DNA of 64,000 bases from CAYJKB01 sp964370625 (GTDB lineage: Bacteria; Bacillota; Clostridia; Oscillospirales; Butyricicoccaceae), in assembly GCA_964370625.1 (NCBI GenBank), contig CAYJKB010000001.1, positions 1-64,000 on the forward strand, given 5' to 3'. Below, piece after piece: positions 25,017-34,263 of this stretch. A model generated the notes under the pieces. It made no database searches, was not told the DNA's origin, and was given only the letters and a program-made list of their open reading frames with translations. Each line of letters opens with the position of its first letter. Position 1 is the stretch's first letter. A program made the translations under genes and the position numbers.

Positions 25017-26330
25017 TTAATCAAAATCAATACTATCGAATGCATATTTGAGAATATCAATAGATTTTTGTAGTTGCTCATCAGAAATTATAAGTGGAGG
25101 AGAGAGTGTAAGCACATTTTCTGAAGAAATTTTAAAGCTTAATCCTTTTTCAAGTGCCTTGTATAAAATAAATTCAGCTTGACGATGAGCCTTTTTGCCG
25201 TCCTTGTCTCGAAGCTCTATTCCTATTAATGCACCTATTTTTCGTATATCATATACTAAAGGATTATTAAAAGATTTAATGCTATCTGTCAAAAAATCAC
25301 CAATTTTGACAGCTCTGTGCAGCAAATTCTGCTGTTCTATTGTGTCGATTAAAGCAAGATTTACAGCACTTGCTAATGGATTTTTCTCAAAGGTAAAATG
25401 TCCCATAGAAGTATGTTGACAAATATCAAATTTTTTATTTGCAATAACAGCTGAAAAAGGAATTAATCCACCTGTCATACCTTTTCCAATTGTTAAAATA
25501 TCTGGTATAACACCAAAGTTTTCAAAGGCAAACATCGTACCACATCTGCCAAAAGCTGTAGGTATTTCATCAAAAATTAGCACAACATTATTTTCATCAC
25601 ATATTTTACGAATTTTTTGTAAATGCTCTTTTTTTGGAACATGTACATCTGTACAACGAATTGGTTCAAGTAAAATTGCTGAAATGTCACCGTTTTTACA
25701 GTGATTTTCAATTATTTCAAGTGTTTTTAAGTTATCTGATTCATTGTTTGTGAAATTAGGATATTGAATACAATAGTCAAGATGAGGTGCAAGACAATCT
25801 TTAAAATGAGCTGTGCCACCTACATTTATAGTTAAAAATGTTGCACCATGAAATGAATCATTAGCTGCAAGTGTCTTGTGTTTGTTAGTATAAATTCTAG
25901 CAAGCTTTAATGCAGTTTCATTTGAAACAGCACCACTTGTAGTAAAAAGCACCTTGAAATCATCATTTGGCATTAAACTTGTAAGTTTTTTTGCACATAA
26001 AGTGGCTTTATCATTTGCATATCGTCTAGGGGAAAATGAAAGCTCATTTATTTGATTTAATAAAGCATTTGTTAAATTTTCGTGATTATATCCAAGCTGA
26101 TGAACACTATTTCCATGAAAGTCTAATATTTCACGTCCATCTCCGTCGATAATATACGCACCATTATTTTTAATAACAGTATTTAAACAAGGAGTGGATA
26201 GTGCTTGTTTTAAAAAGTATTTTTCATCGTTAATAAGCTCGGTTCTTGTATGAGAAGATAAGTTTTCTTGTTGCCATTTAGTGCGATAGTCACTAAAATT
26301 GGTATCGCCTTCAGTAGTTTTTAGTTTCAT
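25017..26330 (-). CDS. pbfA: (R)-1-hydroxy-2-aminoethylphosphonate ammonia-lyase, class III PLP enzyme
   Basis: A 437-residue class III aminotransferase-fold protein. Asp254 (LIFDEIPT) and Lys283 (TIGKG) are the cofactor residues. The N-terminal region (YFLKQALSTPCLN, ILDFHGNSVHQLG) is the pattern I associate with PbfA, shown to convert R-1-hydroxy-2-aminoethylphosphonate to phosphonoacetaldehyde and ammonia. Its position directly upstream of phnX on the genome, in the same orientation as phnX-phnW, supports this because phosphonoacetaldehyde is the PhnX substrate. A plain aminotransferase remains possible. It is the last gene of the minus-strand island. Confidence 0.8.
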   Translation of the reverse strand: MKLKTTEGDTNFSDYRTKWQQENLSSHTRTELINDEKYFLKQALSTPCLNTVIKNNGAYIIDGDGREILDFHGNSVHQLGYNHENLTNALLNQINELSFSPRRYANDKATLCAKKLTSLMPNDDFKVLFTTSGAVSNETALKLARIYTNKHKTLAANDSFHGATFLTINVGGTAHFKDCLAPHLDYCIQYPNFTNNESDNLKTLEIIENHCKNGDISAILLEPIRCTDVHVPKKEHLQKIRKICDENNVVLIFDEIPTAFGRCGTMFAFENFGVIPDILTIGKGMTGGLIPFSAVIANKKFDICQHTSMGHFTFEKNPLASAVNLALIDTIEQQNLLHRAVKIGDFLTDSIKSFNNPLVYDIRKIGALIGIELRDKDGKKAHRQAEFILYKALEKGLSFKISSENVLTLSPPLIISDEQLQKSIDILKYAFDSIDFD

Positions 26331-26387
26331 TTTATAAGCTCCTATATAAAAAGCGAATAAATCATTTAGAATTATTCGCTTTTAAAT

Positions 26388-27170
26388 TTATTGTTCAATT
26401 GTATCGATTAAATTACATAATTCAGACATGTTGTTAATTATATAATGTGCACCAGCTGCACGATAAAGGTCAATTACTCGTTGAATTTCAGCTTGTTTTT
26501 GCTCATTAGACAATGCATTGTATTCAGTTTCAGTAAGCCCCATTGCAGAACTTCCTTCAATAATTCCAACAGTGATAACACCAGCAGTTAAACCCTCTTT
26601 AATGTCTGTAGTTGTATCGCCTACCTTAATAACTGCATTTACACTGCTTATATTTAATGTTTCCATATTTTTAAAAATCATATATGGGTATGGTCTTCCA
26701 AAACCTGAAACTTCTGTAGAAGTAAAACAAGCATCAGGTGAATAACCATTTTCTTTTGCAACAGGAATTACAAGATCTACCATAGCTCTAGTATATCCAG
26801 TTGTAGAACCGATTTTAATACCTCTTGCACGAAGTTTAGCAATTTCATCTAAAACAAAAGGTTTAGGTTCTGCATAATCTTTTACAGCTTGAAGAATTGA
26901 AAGCTCACTTTTTTCATAAATAGCATCAATATCAGATTCTGTAAAATCTCTACCGTGAATAGATTTAAATTCTGCATTAATTCTTGGCATATTCAGCATA
27001 TATTTGACATGATCACGTTTTAGCATTCCCATAGGTTCACGAACTTCTGCATTTGTAGGTATAATTCCATGTTCTGAAAATGCATTAATAAATGCACCTA
27101 CAGGAGCAAATGACCCATAATCAACAGTAGTACCAGCCCAATCAAAAATTACAGCTTCTATTTTTTTCAT
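26388..27170 (-). CDS. phnX: Phosphonoacetaldehyde hydrolase
   Basis: A HAD-family enzyme that cleaves the C-P bond of phosphonoacetaldehyde to acetaldehyde and phosphate. The nucleophile Asp10 lies in FDWAGTTVDYGS. The Schiff-base lysine is Lys51 in MGMLKRDHVKYM, and the magnesium-binding VGDTTTDIKEG is near residue 190. Its 260 residues fit the family. It lies 14 bases after phnW, whose product it consumes. Confidence 0.95.
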   Translation of the reverse strand: MKKIEAVIFDWAGTTVDYGSFAPVGAFINAFSEHGIIPTNAEVREPMGMLKRDHVKYMLNMPRINAEFKSIHGRDFTESDIDAIYEKSELSILQAVKDYAEPKPFVLDEIAKLRARGIKIGSTTGYTRAMVDLVIPVAKENGYSPDACFTSTEVSGFGRPYPYMIFKNMETLNISSVNAVIKVGDTTTDIKEGLTAGVITVGIIEGSSAMGLTETEYNALSNEQKQAEIQRVIDLYRAAGAHYIINNMSELCNLIDTIEQ

Positions 27171-27184
27171 TATTTTATATCTCC

Positions 27185-28273
27185 TTATCTTTCGAAATAT
27201 AAAGCAAATATATCACAAAGGGTTTCCATATCTTCAGGATAGATTTCGCCGATATTTCCTATTCTAAATGTATCTGCGTTTGTAACTTTTCCAGGATAAA
27301 TTGCATAGCCACGTTCTTTAACAAATTCATACATTTCTGTAAATGAAAATTCTTCATCTTGTGGATTTAAAAATGTTGTAATAATTGGGCTTTGATTAGT
27401 TCTATCAACATATGTATCAATTCCCATATCTTCCATTCTGTCAATAAGAATTTTATTGTTTTCACGATATCGCTCTTCACGAGCAGTAACGCCACCTTCT
27501 AAAACTAGCTCTCTTAAAGCTTGTCTGAAGGCTAAAACAACATGAGTAGGGGAGGTAAATCGCCATTTTCCTTCTTTGTCCATTTCTTCCCATTGAGCAT
27601 ATAAATCAAGTGAAATACTTGTAGACTTGCCTTTGCATTTCATTAATGCATCTTTTTTGCAAATAATAAATGAAAAACCAGGAACACCTTGGATGCATTT
27701 GTTAGCAGAACTTATGATGAAATCAATTCCTAAAGCTTTAACATCAATGTCAACTCCACCAAAACTTGACATGGCATCAACGAAATATATAAGCCCTGCA
27801 TCTTTAACAACTTTTCCGATACTTTCAATATCATTTAGTATCCCAGAAGTTGTTTCACAATGCACAATTACAACGTGAGTTATAGCTTTATCTTGTTCCA
27901 AAATTTCAGCAACTTTTAATGCGCTTGGAAGTTCATTATAATGACACTCATAAAGAGCGTAATTTCTGCGAGCTTGTTTTACAGTTTTAACAATTCTCTC
28001 ACCATAAGCGCCATTTGAAATAACAAGAATTTTATCATTTTCGCCTAAATTTGAAATTAAAACAGATTCAACGCCAAAGCTTCCACTTCCTTGCATTAAT
28101 ACAGCTGTGTACTCATCAGAGCTTACATGAGCGATATTAAGAAGTTCTTCTCTGATTTCTTGAGTGATAATTTTATAATCATTATCCCAAGTACAATGGT
28201 CTACCATCATTTGTCCACGAACTCCTTCGCTTGTTGTAAGTGGGCCTGGAGTTAGTAATTTATAGTTAATCAT
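27185..28273 (-). CDS. phnW: 2-aminoethylphosphonate-pyruvate transaminase
   Basis: A class V PLP transaminase that moves the amino group of 2-aminoethylphosphonate to pyruvate, giving phosphonoacetaldehyde and alanine. The start LLTPGPLTTSEGVR, the substrate motif QGSGSFGVES and the PLP lysine Lys192 in SSANKCIQG match PhnW. The length of 362 residues is normal. It is followed by phnX and preceded by a transporter for the substrate. Confidence 0.95.
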   Translation of the reverse strand: MINYKLLTPGPLTTSEGVRGQMMVDHCTWDNDYKIITQEIREELLNIAHVSSDEYTAVLMQGSGSFGVESVLISNLGENDKILVISNGAYGERIVKTVKQARRNYALYECHYNELPSALKVAEILEQDKAITHVVIVHCETTSGILNDIESIGKVVKDAGLIYFVDAMSSFGGVDIDVKALGIDFIISSANKCIQGVPGFSFIICKKDALMKCKGKSTSISLDLYAQWEEMDKEGKWRFTSPTHVVLAFRQALRELVLEGGVTAREERYRENNKILIDRMEDMGIDTYVDRTNQSPIITTFLNPQDEEFSFTEMYEFVKERGYAIYPGKVTNADTFRIGNIGEIYPEDMETLCDIFALYFER

Positions 28274-28318
28274 ATGTGTTACCTTTCTTATACTTGTTTA
28301 TAGCCTCTATAGAAACAT

Positions 28319-28348
28319 AATAACAAGAGTTATGCTTCGGCTGTTATT
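28319..28348 (-). promoter_or_regulatory. Hairpin between binding-protein gene and phnW
   Basis: AATAACA/TGTTATT arms enclose a 16-base loop with no T-run. It could be an mRNA-stability or processing element that separates the abundant binding-protein message from the enzyme genes. Confidence 0.3.
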
Positions 28349-28359
28349 GCTAATTTTAC

Positions 28360-29346
28360 TTATTTTGCACTTTCAGAAATTACTTCATGTTCTTTTAATA
28401 AATCTACTGTTAAAGGTTCTGGATATACTTTAGAATTTGGAGAAAGGGCAGATGAATCAGCAGTTTCACCATTATAAAGTGGTACAGGATAGCTAGACAT
28501 TAAATCAATACGTCCATTTGTAATAATACATTCTACAATTTCCATAGCAAGAGGATTTGTATTATCACCTTTATTTACTACAGCTAAACTTTCAGTTAAT
28601 GTAAAATTACCTTCAGAAGGGTCTATTAAATCTACTGGTAAACCATCAGCTTTATCAGCTACGGCTTGATGTCTTAATCCAAAACCAAATACAACTTCAC
28701 CAGCACGTACTTTTTTAATAGGGCCAGAACCTGAACTTTCAAGATGAGCACCAGCATTTGCATAAATACCCTCTAGGATAGTTTTTGTTTCCGCTTCACC
28801 ATATTCAGAAACTAAAGCTTGAATCATAAGCCATGCAGTTGAAGAACCTGTAATGTCAACTATAGAAATAAGCCCGCTGTATTCAGGATTAGCTAAATCT
28901 TTAATAGAAGTTGGAGCTGGCACACCCACTGTTTCTAACTCTGCTGTATTCACTATTAATGCACCTTGGTTTCCAATGAATGGAGTATAATAACTTGGAT
29001 ATGAATCAAGTGTATCAGGTGTGAAAGCAAGATCTATGAACATATTATGATCTGCTTGTGCACTTTCAATATAATATGAACTCATAGTTATAATATCAGC
29101 TTCTATATTTGTTCCTTCAGCTAAAAGTTTACCCCCAAGTTCGGATGTACCAAAACTTTGAAATAGGTATTGACCTTCATATCCATTAGCATTTAATGTA
29201 GCTTCCATGGCTTCAACAGCTTCATCATCAGCATTAGAATAAATGATTACTTGATTGTCTGCCTGTGCTGAACATCCAGCAAGACATGAAAGCAACAGAG
29301 CTGATGCAGCAGCTAAAGTAGTTAGTTTTTTTAAGTAGTTTTTCAT
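28360..29346 (-). CDS. 2-aminoethylphosphonate ABC transporter, substrate-binding lipoprotein
   Basis: A 328-residue lipoprotein with a signal peptide ending in the lipobox LLSCLAGC, so it is anchored outside the cell membrane. The mature part (VIIYSNADDEAVEAMEATLN, FQSFGTSELGGKLLAEG) is of the iron/thiamine/2-AEP periplasmic-binding type. The operon with phnW and phnX gives the substrate as 2-aminoethylphosphonate. It is 11 bases from the permease gene. Confidence 0.9.
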   Translation of the reverse strand: MKNYLKKLTTLAAASALLLSCLAGCSAQADNQVIIYSNADDEAVEAMEATLNANGYEGQYLFQSFGTSELGGKLLAEGTNIEADIITMSSYYIESAQADHNMFIDLAFTPDTLDSYPSYYTPFIGNQGALIVNTAELETVGVPAPTSIKDLANPEYSGLISIVDITGSSTAWLMIQALVSEYGEAETKTILEGIYANAGAHLESSGSGPIKKVRAGEVVFGFGLRHQAVADKADGLPVDLIDPSEGNFTLTESLAVVNKGDNTNPLAMEIVECIITNGRIDLMSSYPVPLYNGETADSSALSPNSKVYPEPLTVDLLKEHEVISESAK

Positions 29347-29357
29347 TATAATACCTC

Positions 29358-30986
29358 TTATATTTTGTTTGATTTTTTATTTGAAAAGAACGCAAATAGT
29401 CCTTTTGCTAATAGATTTGTTATTAATATCAAAATTGATAAAACAAAAATTTCATTGAAGTTCGCATAGTGCTGAAGTTCTTTAATCTTAGTTGTAATAA
29501 CAGAAGTTCTAGCGCCAGCAATGAAAATTACAGCACTTATTGTAACCATTGAATGTATAAAGTAATAGCTAAATACTTCGATTAATGAATGAAATGCATT
29601 TGGGGTTATAATTCGAAGTATAGTTTTAATGGGGCTATCACCCATAAGTCTAGCTGTAGTTTCCCATGTAGAATTTAGTTTTTCTAAACCATTTTTCATA
29701 ATCAAATAGGGGCTTGAAAAAAAGTGTACTACATTTGAAATAATGATAAGTGGAAATGTATTTTGAAGTGGTGTGCCTGTGAAAGTTAAAAGAAAAGCTA
29801 CACCAATAACCATGCCTGGAATCGCATTACTAACTAAAGCTATGCTATCAAGAATTTTTCCAAACATTCGGTTCTCTGGGTTTCTAGCAGAGATTAAAGC
29901 TGCAGCATAAACCACAAGTGTTCCCAAAATTGCTGTCATGATTGCCACAAAGATTGAATTTTGATATACAGAAATTAATGCAGAATCTGATAGAACTTCT
30001 AAAAATATATCAAAAGTTGGAATTATTTTATATGGCCACTGTTCAACAAAAGGAACAATAAAAATTACAGCGAAAACAGATAATATAGAAATTAAAATTA
30101 CAGCTGAAACAGTTCCGCATAGAATATCTCGTGTTTTACTTTTTTTAAGTTCAACTGTAGAAATTTTGTTATAACGTATGTTATAGCGTTCGATAAATGC
30201 AAGTAAAATTATACTTAAAATAGATGGCAATAACATAGTAATTGCAACAGCAGAGCCAGCGCCAAAATCAGGGACACTACCAAGCATTTTTTCATATAAA
30301 GTAGTTGAAATTAGGCTCATATCACCACCTAGTGATGTAGGGATACCATAATCAGTGAAACATAGTGTAAAAGTTTGGATTAAAGATGCTGCAAAAGTAC
30401 CATATAAAGGACGTATTACAGTTATCATAAATCCACGCAAAGTAGAATCACCCATAGCTCGTGAAACAATCATAAATTTCTTATCAATATATTTCATCGT
30501 ATTATTAATAAGTAAAAAAGCTATTGGCAAAGTATAAATAATATATCCCATGATTATTCCAGCTGGACCATAAATTTCAAAAGGTTGAAAACCTAAGAGC
30601 TTAGTTATTAACCCTTGTTTGCCAAATGAATAAATTATTGCAAATCCATAAGTTATAGTTGGTAAAAGCATGGATAAAGTTGTAAGTACAGGTATAGCTT
30701 TCTTTATGTTTTTATGAACATTTGTAAAGTTAACAGTGTATGCTAATATAAAAGCCAGTAGAGTTGCTATAACTGCACTTATTACAGAAAGCATAATACT
30801 ATTTGAAAGTGCTTCTAATAAATCACCTGAAAGGTCTGTATAAAAAGTTAAGGTAAACCCACTGTCACCAGTAAATGATTTAATTAAAATTGTAACCATT
30901 GGAATAAGCAAAAAACTTATAAATAGTATTGCAATTAAAGCAAAGGTTACGGAAATCATGTGATTTTTATTTTTTGATTTGAGCAT
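29358..30986 (-). CDS. 2-aminoethylphosphonate ABC transporter permease (fused two-domain)
   Basis: A polytopic permease of about 542 residues with two permease domains in one chain, ThiP/FbpB style. EAA-type loops are visible near SRAMGDSTLRGFMITVIRP and ARLMGDSPIKTILRIITP. The start is uncertain. ATG 30986 lies 5 codons after an in-frame TTG (31001), with a GTG between them, and all overlap the end of the ATPase gene, so translation is coupled. No strong ribosome site favours one. It forms the membrane channel for the neighbouring ATPase and lipoprotein. Confidence 0.9.
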   Translation of the reverse strand: MLKSKNKNHMISVTFALIAILFISFLLIPMVTILIKSFTGDSGFTLTFYTDLSGDLLEALSNSIMLSVISAVIATLLAFILAYTVNFTNVHKNIKKAIPVLTTLSMLLPTITYGFAIIYSFGKQGLITKLLGFQPFEIYGPAGIIMGYIIYTLPIAFLLINNTMKYIDKKFMIVSRAMGDSTLRGFMITVIRPLYGTFAASLIQTFTLCFTDYGIPTSLGGDMSLISTTLYEKMLGSVPDFGAGSAVAITMLLPSILSIILLAFIERYNIRYNKISTVELKKSKTRDILCGTVSAVILISILSVFAVIFIVPFVEQWPYKIIPTFDIFLEVLSDSALISVYQNSIFVAIMTAILGTLVVYAAALISARNPENRMFGKILDSIALVSNAIPGMVIGVAFLLTFTGTPLQNTFPLIIISNVVHFFSSPYLIMKNGLEKLNSTWETTARLMGDSPIKTILRIITPNAFHSLIEVFSYYFIHSMVTISAVIFIAGARTSVITTKIKELQHYANFNEIFVLSILILITNLLAKGLFAFFSNKKSNKI

Positions 30987-30990
30987 AGAT

Positions 30991-31758
30991 TTAAGCACCA
31001 ATTGTCAGAGTTGTACCTTGGTTGAAAAGAGAAAGAATATTATTTCTCTTGATTTCAAGTTGATTTAATATGAAATCACGAACAAAGTCAGATTTAGGAG
31101 AACTGATAATTTCAGAAGGTTCTGCGTATTGAACAATATTTCCACCATCTAAAATCATAACTTTATCAGATAAGCTAAGTGCTTCTTCAGGGTCATGAGT
31201 TACTATAATAGTAGTAAGATTAAATTCTTTAGCAATCTGTTTGATTTTTTGCTTGATGGATTCTTTAATAACACCGTCTAAAGCTGAAAGTGGTTCATCT
31301 AAAAGAAGAATTTTCGGTTTCATTACTAGTGTTCTTGCAAGAGCCACACGTTGCTTTTGTCCGCCTGAAAGGTGTTCGATTTTTTTATTCAGATGGTCGC
31401 CTAAACCTAATAATTCAATAAGTTCAAATACTTCTTCTTGGGAAGAAACATTAGGTTTGTTTTTAAGACCATATGTGATATTTTGAAAAGCATTTAAATT
31501 TGGGAATAAAGCATAATCTTGGAATACAATATTAAAACCACGGTCTTCCATACGGACATTTGTAATATCTTTGCCACCAAATTCAATTGTTCCACTATTC
31601 GCTTCAGTTATTCCTAAGATAACATTTAATAAAGTAGTTTTACCACTTCCAGAAGAGCCTAAAATAGAAACGATTTCTCCGTCATTAATATCTAGGTTTA
31701 TATTATTTAGTATAGTTGAGTCTCCGTATTTTTTTTGAATATTATTAAGTTTAAGCAT
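30991..31758 (-). CDS. 2-aminoethylphosphonate ABC transporter ATP-binding protein
   Basis: A 255-residue ABC ATPase with Walker A GSSGSGKTT, signature LSGGQKQRVALARTL, Walker B ILLLDEPLSALD and switch histidine TIIVTHD. It is the first gene of the phosphonate operon, about 145 bases from a candidate RpiR site. The protein lacks a clear extra C-terminal regulatory domain. Confidence 0.92.
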   Translation of the reverse strand: MLKLNNIQKKYGDSTILNNINLDINDGEIVSILGSSGSGKTTLLNVILGITEANSGTIEFGGKDITNVRMEDRGFNIVFQDYALFPNLNAFQNITYGLKNKPNVSSQEEVFELIELLGLGDHLNKKIEHLSGGQKQRVALARTLVMKPKILLLDEPLSALDGVIKESIKQKIKQIAKEFNLTTIIVTHDPEEALSLSDKVMILDGGNIVQYAEPSEIISSPKSDFVRDFILNQLEIKRNNILSLFNQGTTLTIGA

Positions 31759-31900
31759 GTGTAAGTTCCTTTCTTAAATGCCATATAATTGTTGGAAATT
31801 ATTTTTCTCGATGATTTAATTCTATTTATTTTTTGTAAAGATGAAAACTGTATATCAGTAAAACCTTTGTTAAAATTAATGTTTTAAAATATAAAATGTA

Positions 31901-31915
31901 TGTAGAAAAATTACA
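31901..31915. promoter_or_regulatory. Candidate RpiR operator, phosphonate operon side
   Basis: TGTAGAAAAATTACA starts immediately beyond the stop codon of the rpiR-type gene and upstream of the phosphonate operon. It is 14/15 identical to the site at 32806-32820 when that is read on the minus strand. Confidence 0.5.
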
Positions 31916-32785
31916 TCATTCGATAGAATATGCAAAGGATTTAATCTCTGCAGTGTTTTTTTCGATATTATATGAAAATTTATCATAATCAGAAATTAAA
32001 ATCCCAGTATAAATCATATCTATTATTGCAATCTGAGTACAACGTGAAAAAATAGCATTACCATATAAATATTGCTCACTTCCTGTGCATAAAATTATGT
32101 CAGAAAACTTATTGATGAAAGATTTTTCGATGTTTGAAATAGATATTGTAGTTGCACCAACTTCTTTTGCTGTAGCCATAGAGTCCACTGTGATTTTAGA
32201 AAATCCTGTATATGAAATGCCAATAGCAACATCTTTTTCAGTTAAGTTTTTTGCACAAATTTTTTGCAAATAAGGGTCAGAATAGAAAATCACATTAAAA
32301 CCCATGTAAGTAAGCTTAGTCTTTAAATCATCAGCGACAGAAGTTGAATTTTCAACAGCAAATATAACGATATTATTTGCACTAATTATAGCTTCAACAG
32401 CACGAATTATTTCATAAGATGATATATTTTTTAACAAATCTTCAAAATGTTTAATATGAGTAGAGATTACTTTTGCTGGAGTATCAATCAATTTATCTTG
32501 TGGTGAAATTGCAAAAGATACAACTTTGGCAAGCTCTGTTTTGCTTTCTTTTTTAATTTTTTCAGATGTTAAAACACGCTTAATATCTTTATATCCTTTA
32601 AAACCAAATGCATTTGCAAAACGTATTATTGTAGGCTGGCTGACATCTGCTTTTTTTGCTAAATCTTCGATAGACGAATTAATGATATCAAATTCGGAAG
32701 ATAAAAGCACATTCGCAACCTTTTGTTCAGAAGGTCTTAAAGTTTTATATTGTTTTCTTATTTCAAAAACAAAAGAAGTATCCAT
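31916..32785 (-). CDS. MurR/RpiR-family transcriptional regulator
   Basis: A 289-residue regulator with an N-terminal helix-turn-helix of the RpiR type (about 15-75, SIEDLAKKADVSQPTIIRF) and a C-terminal SIS domain (about 125-265, IVIFAVENSTSVADDLKTKL; AIGISYTGFSKITVDSM). SIS domains in this family bind phosphosugars; here a phosphonate or its aldehyde could be the effector. It lies directly upstream of the phosphonate operon and is flanked by two near-identical 15-base palindromes, so it is the likely regulator. Confidence 0.92.
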   Translation of the reverse strand: MDTSFVFEIRKQYKTLRPSEQKVANVLLSSEFDIINSSIEDLAKKADVSQPTIIRFANAFGFKGYKDIKRVLTSEKIKKESKTELAKVVSFAISPQDKLIDTPAKVISTHIKHFEDLLKNISSYEIIRAVEAIISANNIVIFAVENSTSVADDLKTKLTYMGFNVIFYSDPYLQKICAKNLTEKDVAIGISYTGFSKITVDSMATAKEVGATTISISNIEKSFINKFSDIILCTGSEQYLYGNAIFSRCTQIAIIDMIYTGILISDYDKFSYNIEKNTAEIKSFAYSIE

Positions 32786-32805
32786 TTTTCTCTCCTTATT
32801 ATGAC

Positions 32806-32820
32806 TGTAGTTTTTCTACA
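32806..32820. promoter_or_regulatory. Candidate RpiR operator, autoregulatory side
   Basis: TGTAGTTTTTCTACA is a perfect 5+5 dyad 20 bases upstream of the RpiR start codon. On the minus strand it reads TGTAGAAAAACTACA, matching the site at 31901-31915. Confidence 0.5.
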
Positions 32821-32977
32821 AAAAATAAAACTTAACTCAAGATTATTGCTGTGAAATCAAATGATTTGAATTAAATTTAAATTATTTTTTGTGATTATTA
32901 ATCTTATAAAACTAAGTTTAATGATATTTTATCAAATCACATTCAAATCTACATTAAATGTAGGTAAAGTACAAAAA

Positions 32978-33022
32978 AATAAAAATAAAAAGCCTCTGAT
33001 TATATTCAAATAATCAGAGACT
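32978..33022 (-). terminator. Terminator of the Xer-like recombinase gene
   Basis: On the minus strand CTCTGATTA/TAATCAGAG forms a stem followed by CTTTTTATTTTTATTTTTTT. A separate 15-base palindrome, CTACATTAAATGTAG, lies at 32949-32963. Confidence 0.85.
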
Positions 33023-33035
33023 TCTATTATTAAGT

Positions 33036-34067
33036 TTATTCTTCATTATCTTCTTTTGAAGATTTAGCAGCTTGTTTTACCTTTGATAGAGGATTTAAAT
33101 TGGCAGCACGTTCTATTTGTTGGTTTTCAATATGTGTATAAATCATAGTAGTATCAAGGTTTTTATGTCCTAAAACAGTTTGTAAAGTACGAATATCTAC
33201 ACCGTTTTGATACATTAAAGTAGCAGCTGTGTGGCGAAGCTTATGTGCAGAATATTCCTTGTCATCAAAACCTGCTGTCTTGATGTATTTTTTAACTAGC
33301 CATTTTATAGTTTGAACACTTATTCTATTTCGCTGACGGCTGACAAAAAGGGGATTGCCTTCTGTTTTGTGGGGTTTTACACGTTCGGGTAAATAACTAT
33401 GTAAAGCATCAAGGCAAGCGTCATTTAAATATAAAATTCGTTCTTTATTACCTTTGCCAAGAACTCTGATTTTGTTTTCAAAAATGTCATTAAGGTTTAA
33501 AGTTACAAGTTCAGATACACGAAGTCCACAATTTAGAAATAGTGTCAAAATCAAATAATCACGTTCTTTGAAAGTACCTTCGATAGTTTCTAAAAGTTTA
33601 ACACTTTGTTCTACTGAAAAATATCTTGGTAAGGATTTTTTGATTTTTGGCAAATCAAGGTTTTGCATAGGGTTTATTGATATTAAATTTGCTTTGTCAG
33701 ATAGATATTTAAAAAATGTACGCAGTGCAGAGATTTTCCTAGCACGAGATGCAGAAGTAAGCCCGATTTTGCTATTTAAGCTATTTTGATGTTTTGGGCG
33801 AATTTTTGCAGTATAATTTAAAAAATCATAAATATCTGTGAGTGTTATTGTTGAGATGAAGTTAATAGTTAAATCAGAAATATTTATTTCATTAATTAAA
33901 TCTATATCAGTATTAAGTAGCTTGCGATATTTCATATATCGCAAAAATAAACGTATATCTAAAAAATATTCATGAGCAGTTTTAGCAGATTGACCTTTGA
34001 TAGTTTCAATATAAATCAAAAAGTTATTAAAAAAATCAGGATTGTCATGAGAAATGTCAGCTGGCAT
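33036..34067 (-). CDS. Tyrosine recombinase, XerC/XerD-like
   Basis: A site-specific recombinase of 343 residues. The N-terminal SAM-like DNA-binding part is about 10-135. The catalytic domain shows Arg in CGLRVSEL, Lys in GKGNKER, HKLRHT, GHKNLDTT and the nucleophile Tyr in MIYTH. The single-gene setting, with own promoter and terminator and with no other mobile genes, favours a chromosomal Xer role over an integrase of an element. The ribosome site (AAAGGA) is rather far from the ATG. The tail after the Tyr is lysine-rich. Confidence 0.9.
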   Translation of the reverse strand: MPADISHDNPDFFNNFLIYIETIKGQSAKTAHEYFLDIRLFLRYMKYRKLLNTDIDLINEINISDLTINFISTITLTDIYDFLNYTAKIRPKHQNSLNSKIGLTSASRARKISALRTFFKYLSDKANLISINPMQNLDLPKIKKSLPRYFSVEQSVKLLETIEGTFKERDYLILTLFLNCGLRVSELVTLNLNDIFENKIRVLGKGNKERILYLNDACLDALHSYLPERVKPHKTEGNPLFVSRQRNRISVQTIKWLVKKYIKTAGFDDKEYSAHKLRHTAATLMYQNGVDIRTLQTVLGHKNLDTTMIYTHIENQQIERAANLNPLSKVKQAAKSSKEDNEE

Positions 34068-34106
34068 TGTATATCATATTCCTTTCACTGAAAAATTACT
34101 ATATTT

Positions 34107-34135
34107 AATATATAGCAAAATTAAAACTATGTCAA
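34107..34135 (-). promoter_or_regulatory. Promoter of the Xer-like recombinase
   Basis: On the minus strand TTGACA (34130-34135) and TATATT (34107-34112) are 17 bases apart. The palindrome CTATATTTAATATATAG (34099-34115) covers the -10 box. Confidence 0.7.
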
Positions 34136-34202
34136 ATCTGTATATAATGTAAATATAATTAATATATGATTATTGTTTTTTTACACTTATAGTATTGTGA
34201 TT

Positions 34203-34230
34203 TTGATGAAAATAATGTAAAATATATAAT
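34203..34230 (+). promoter_or_regulatory. Promoter of the tagA-thyX-tmk operon
   Basis: TTGATG (34203-34208) and TATAAT (34225-34230) are spaced by 16 bases, 33 bases before the start codon. Confidence 0.6.
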
Positions 34231-34263
34231 GTATGAAAATTTTTAAATAGTTGGTGAGAATAT

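Noticed and set aside
28319..28348. Hairpin before phnW as a terminator splitting the phosphonate operon
   Set aside because: It has no T-run after the stem on the minus strand, and no promoter is visible between the hairpin and phnW.
33036..34067. Recombinase gene as the integrase of a mobile element
   Set aside because: There are no attachment repeats, no phage or conjugation genes, and it has its own promoter and terminator; a Xer-type housekeeping role fits better.
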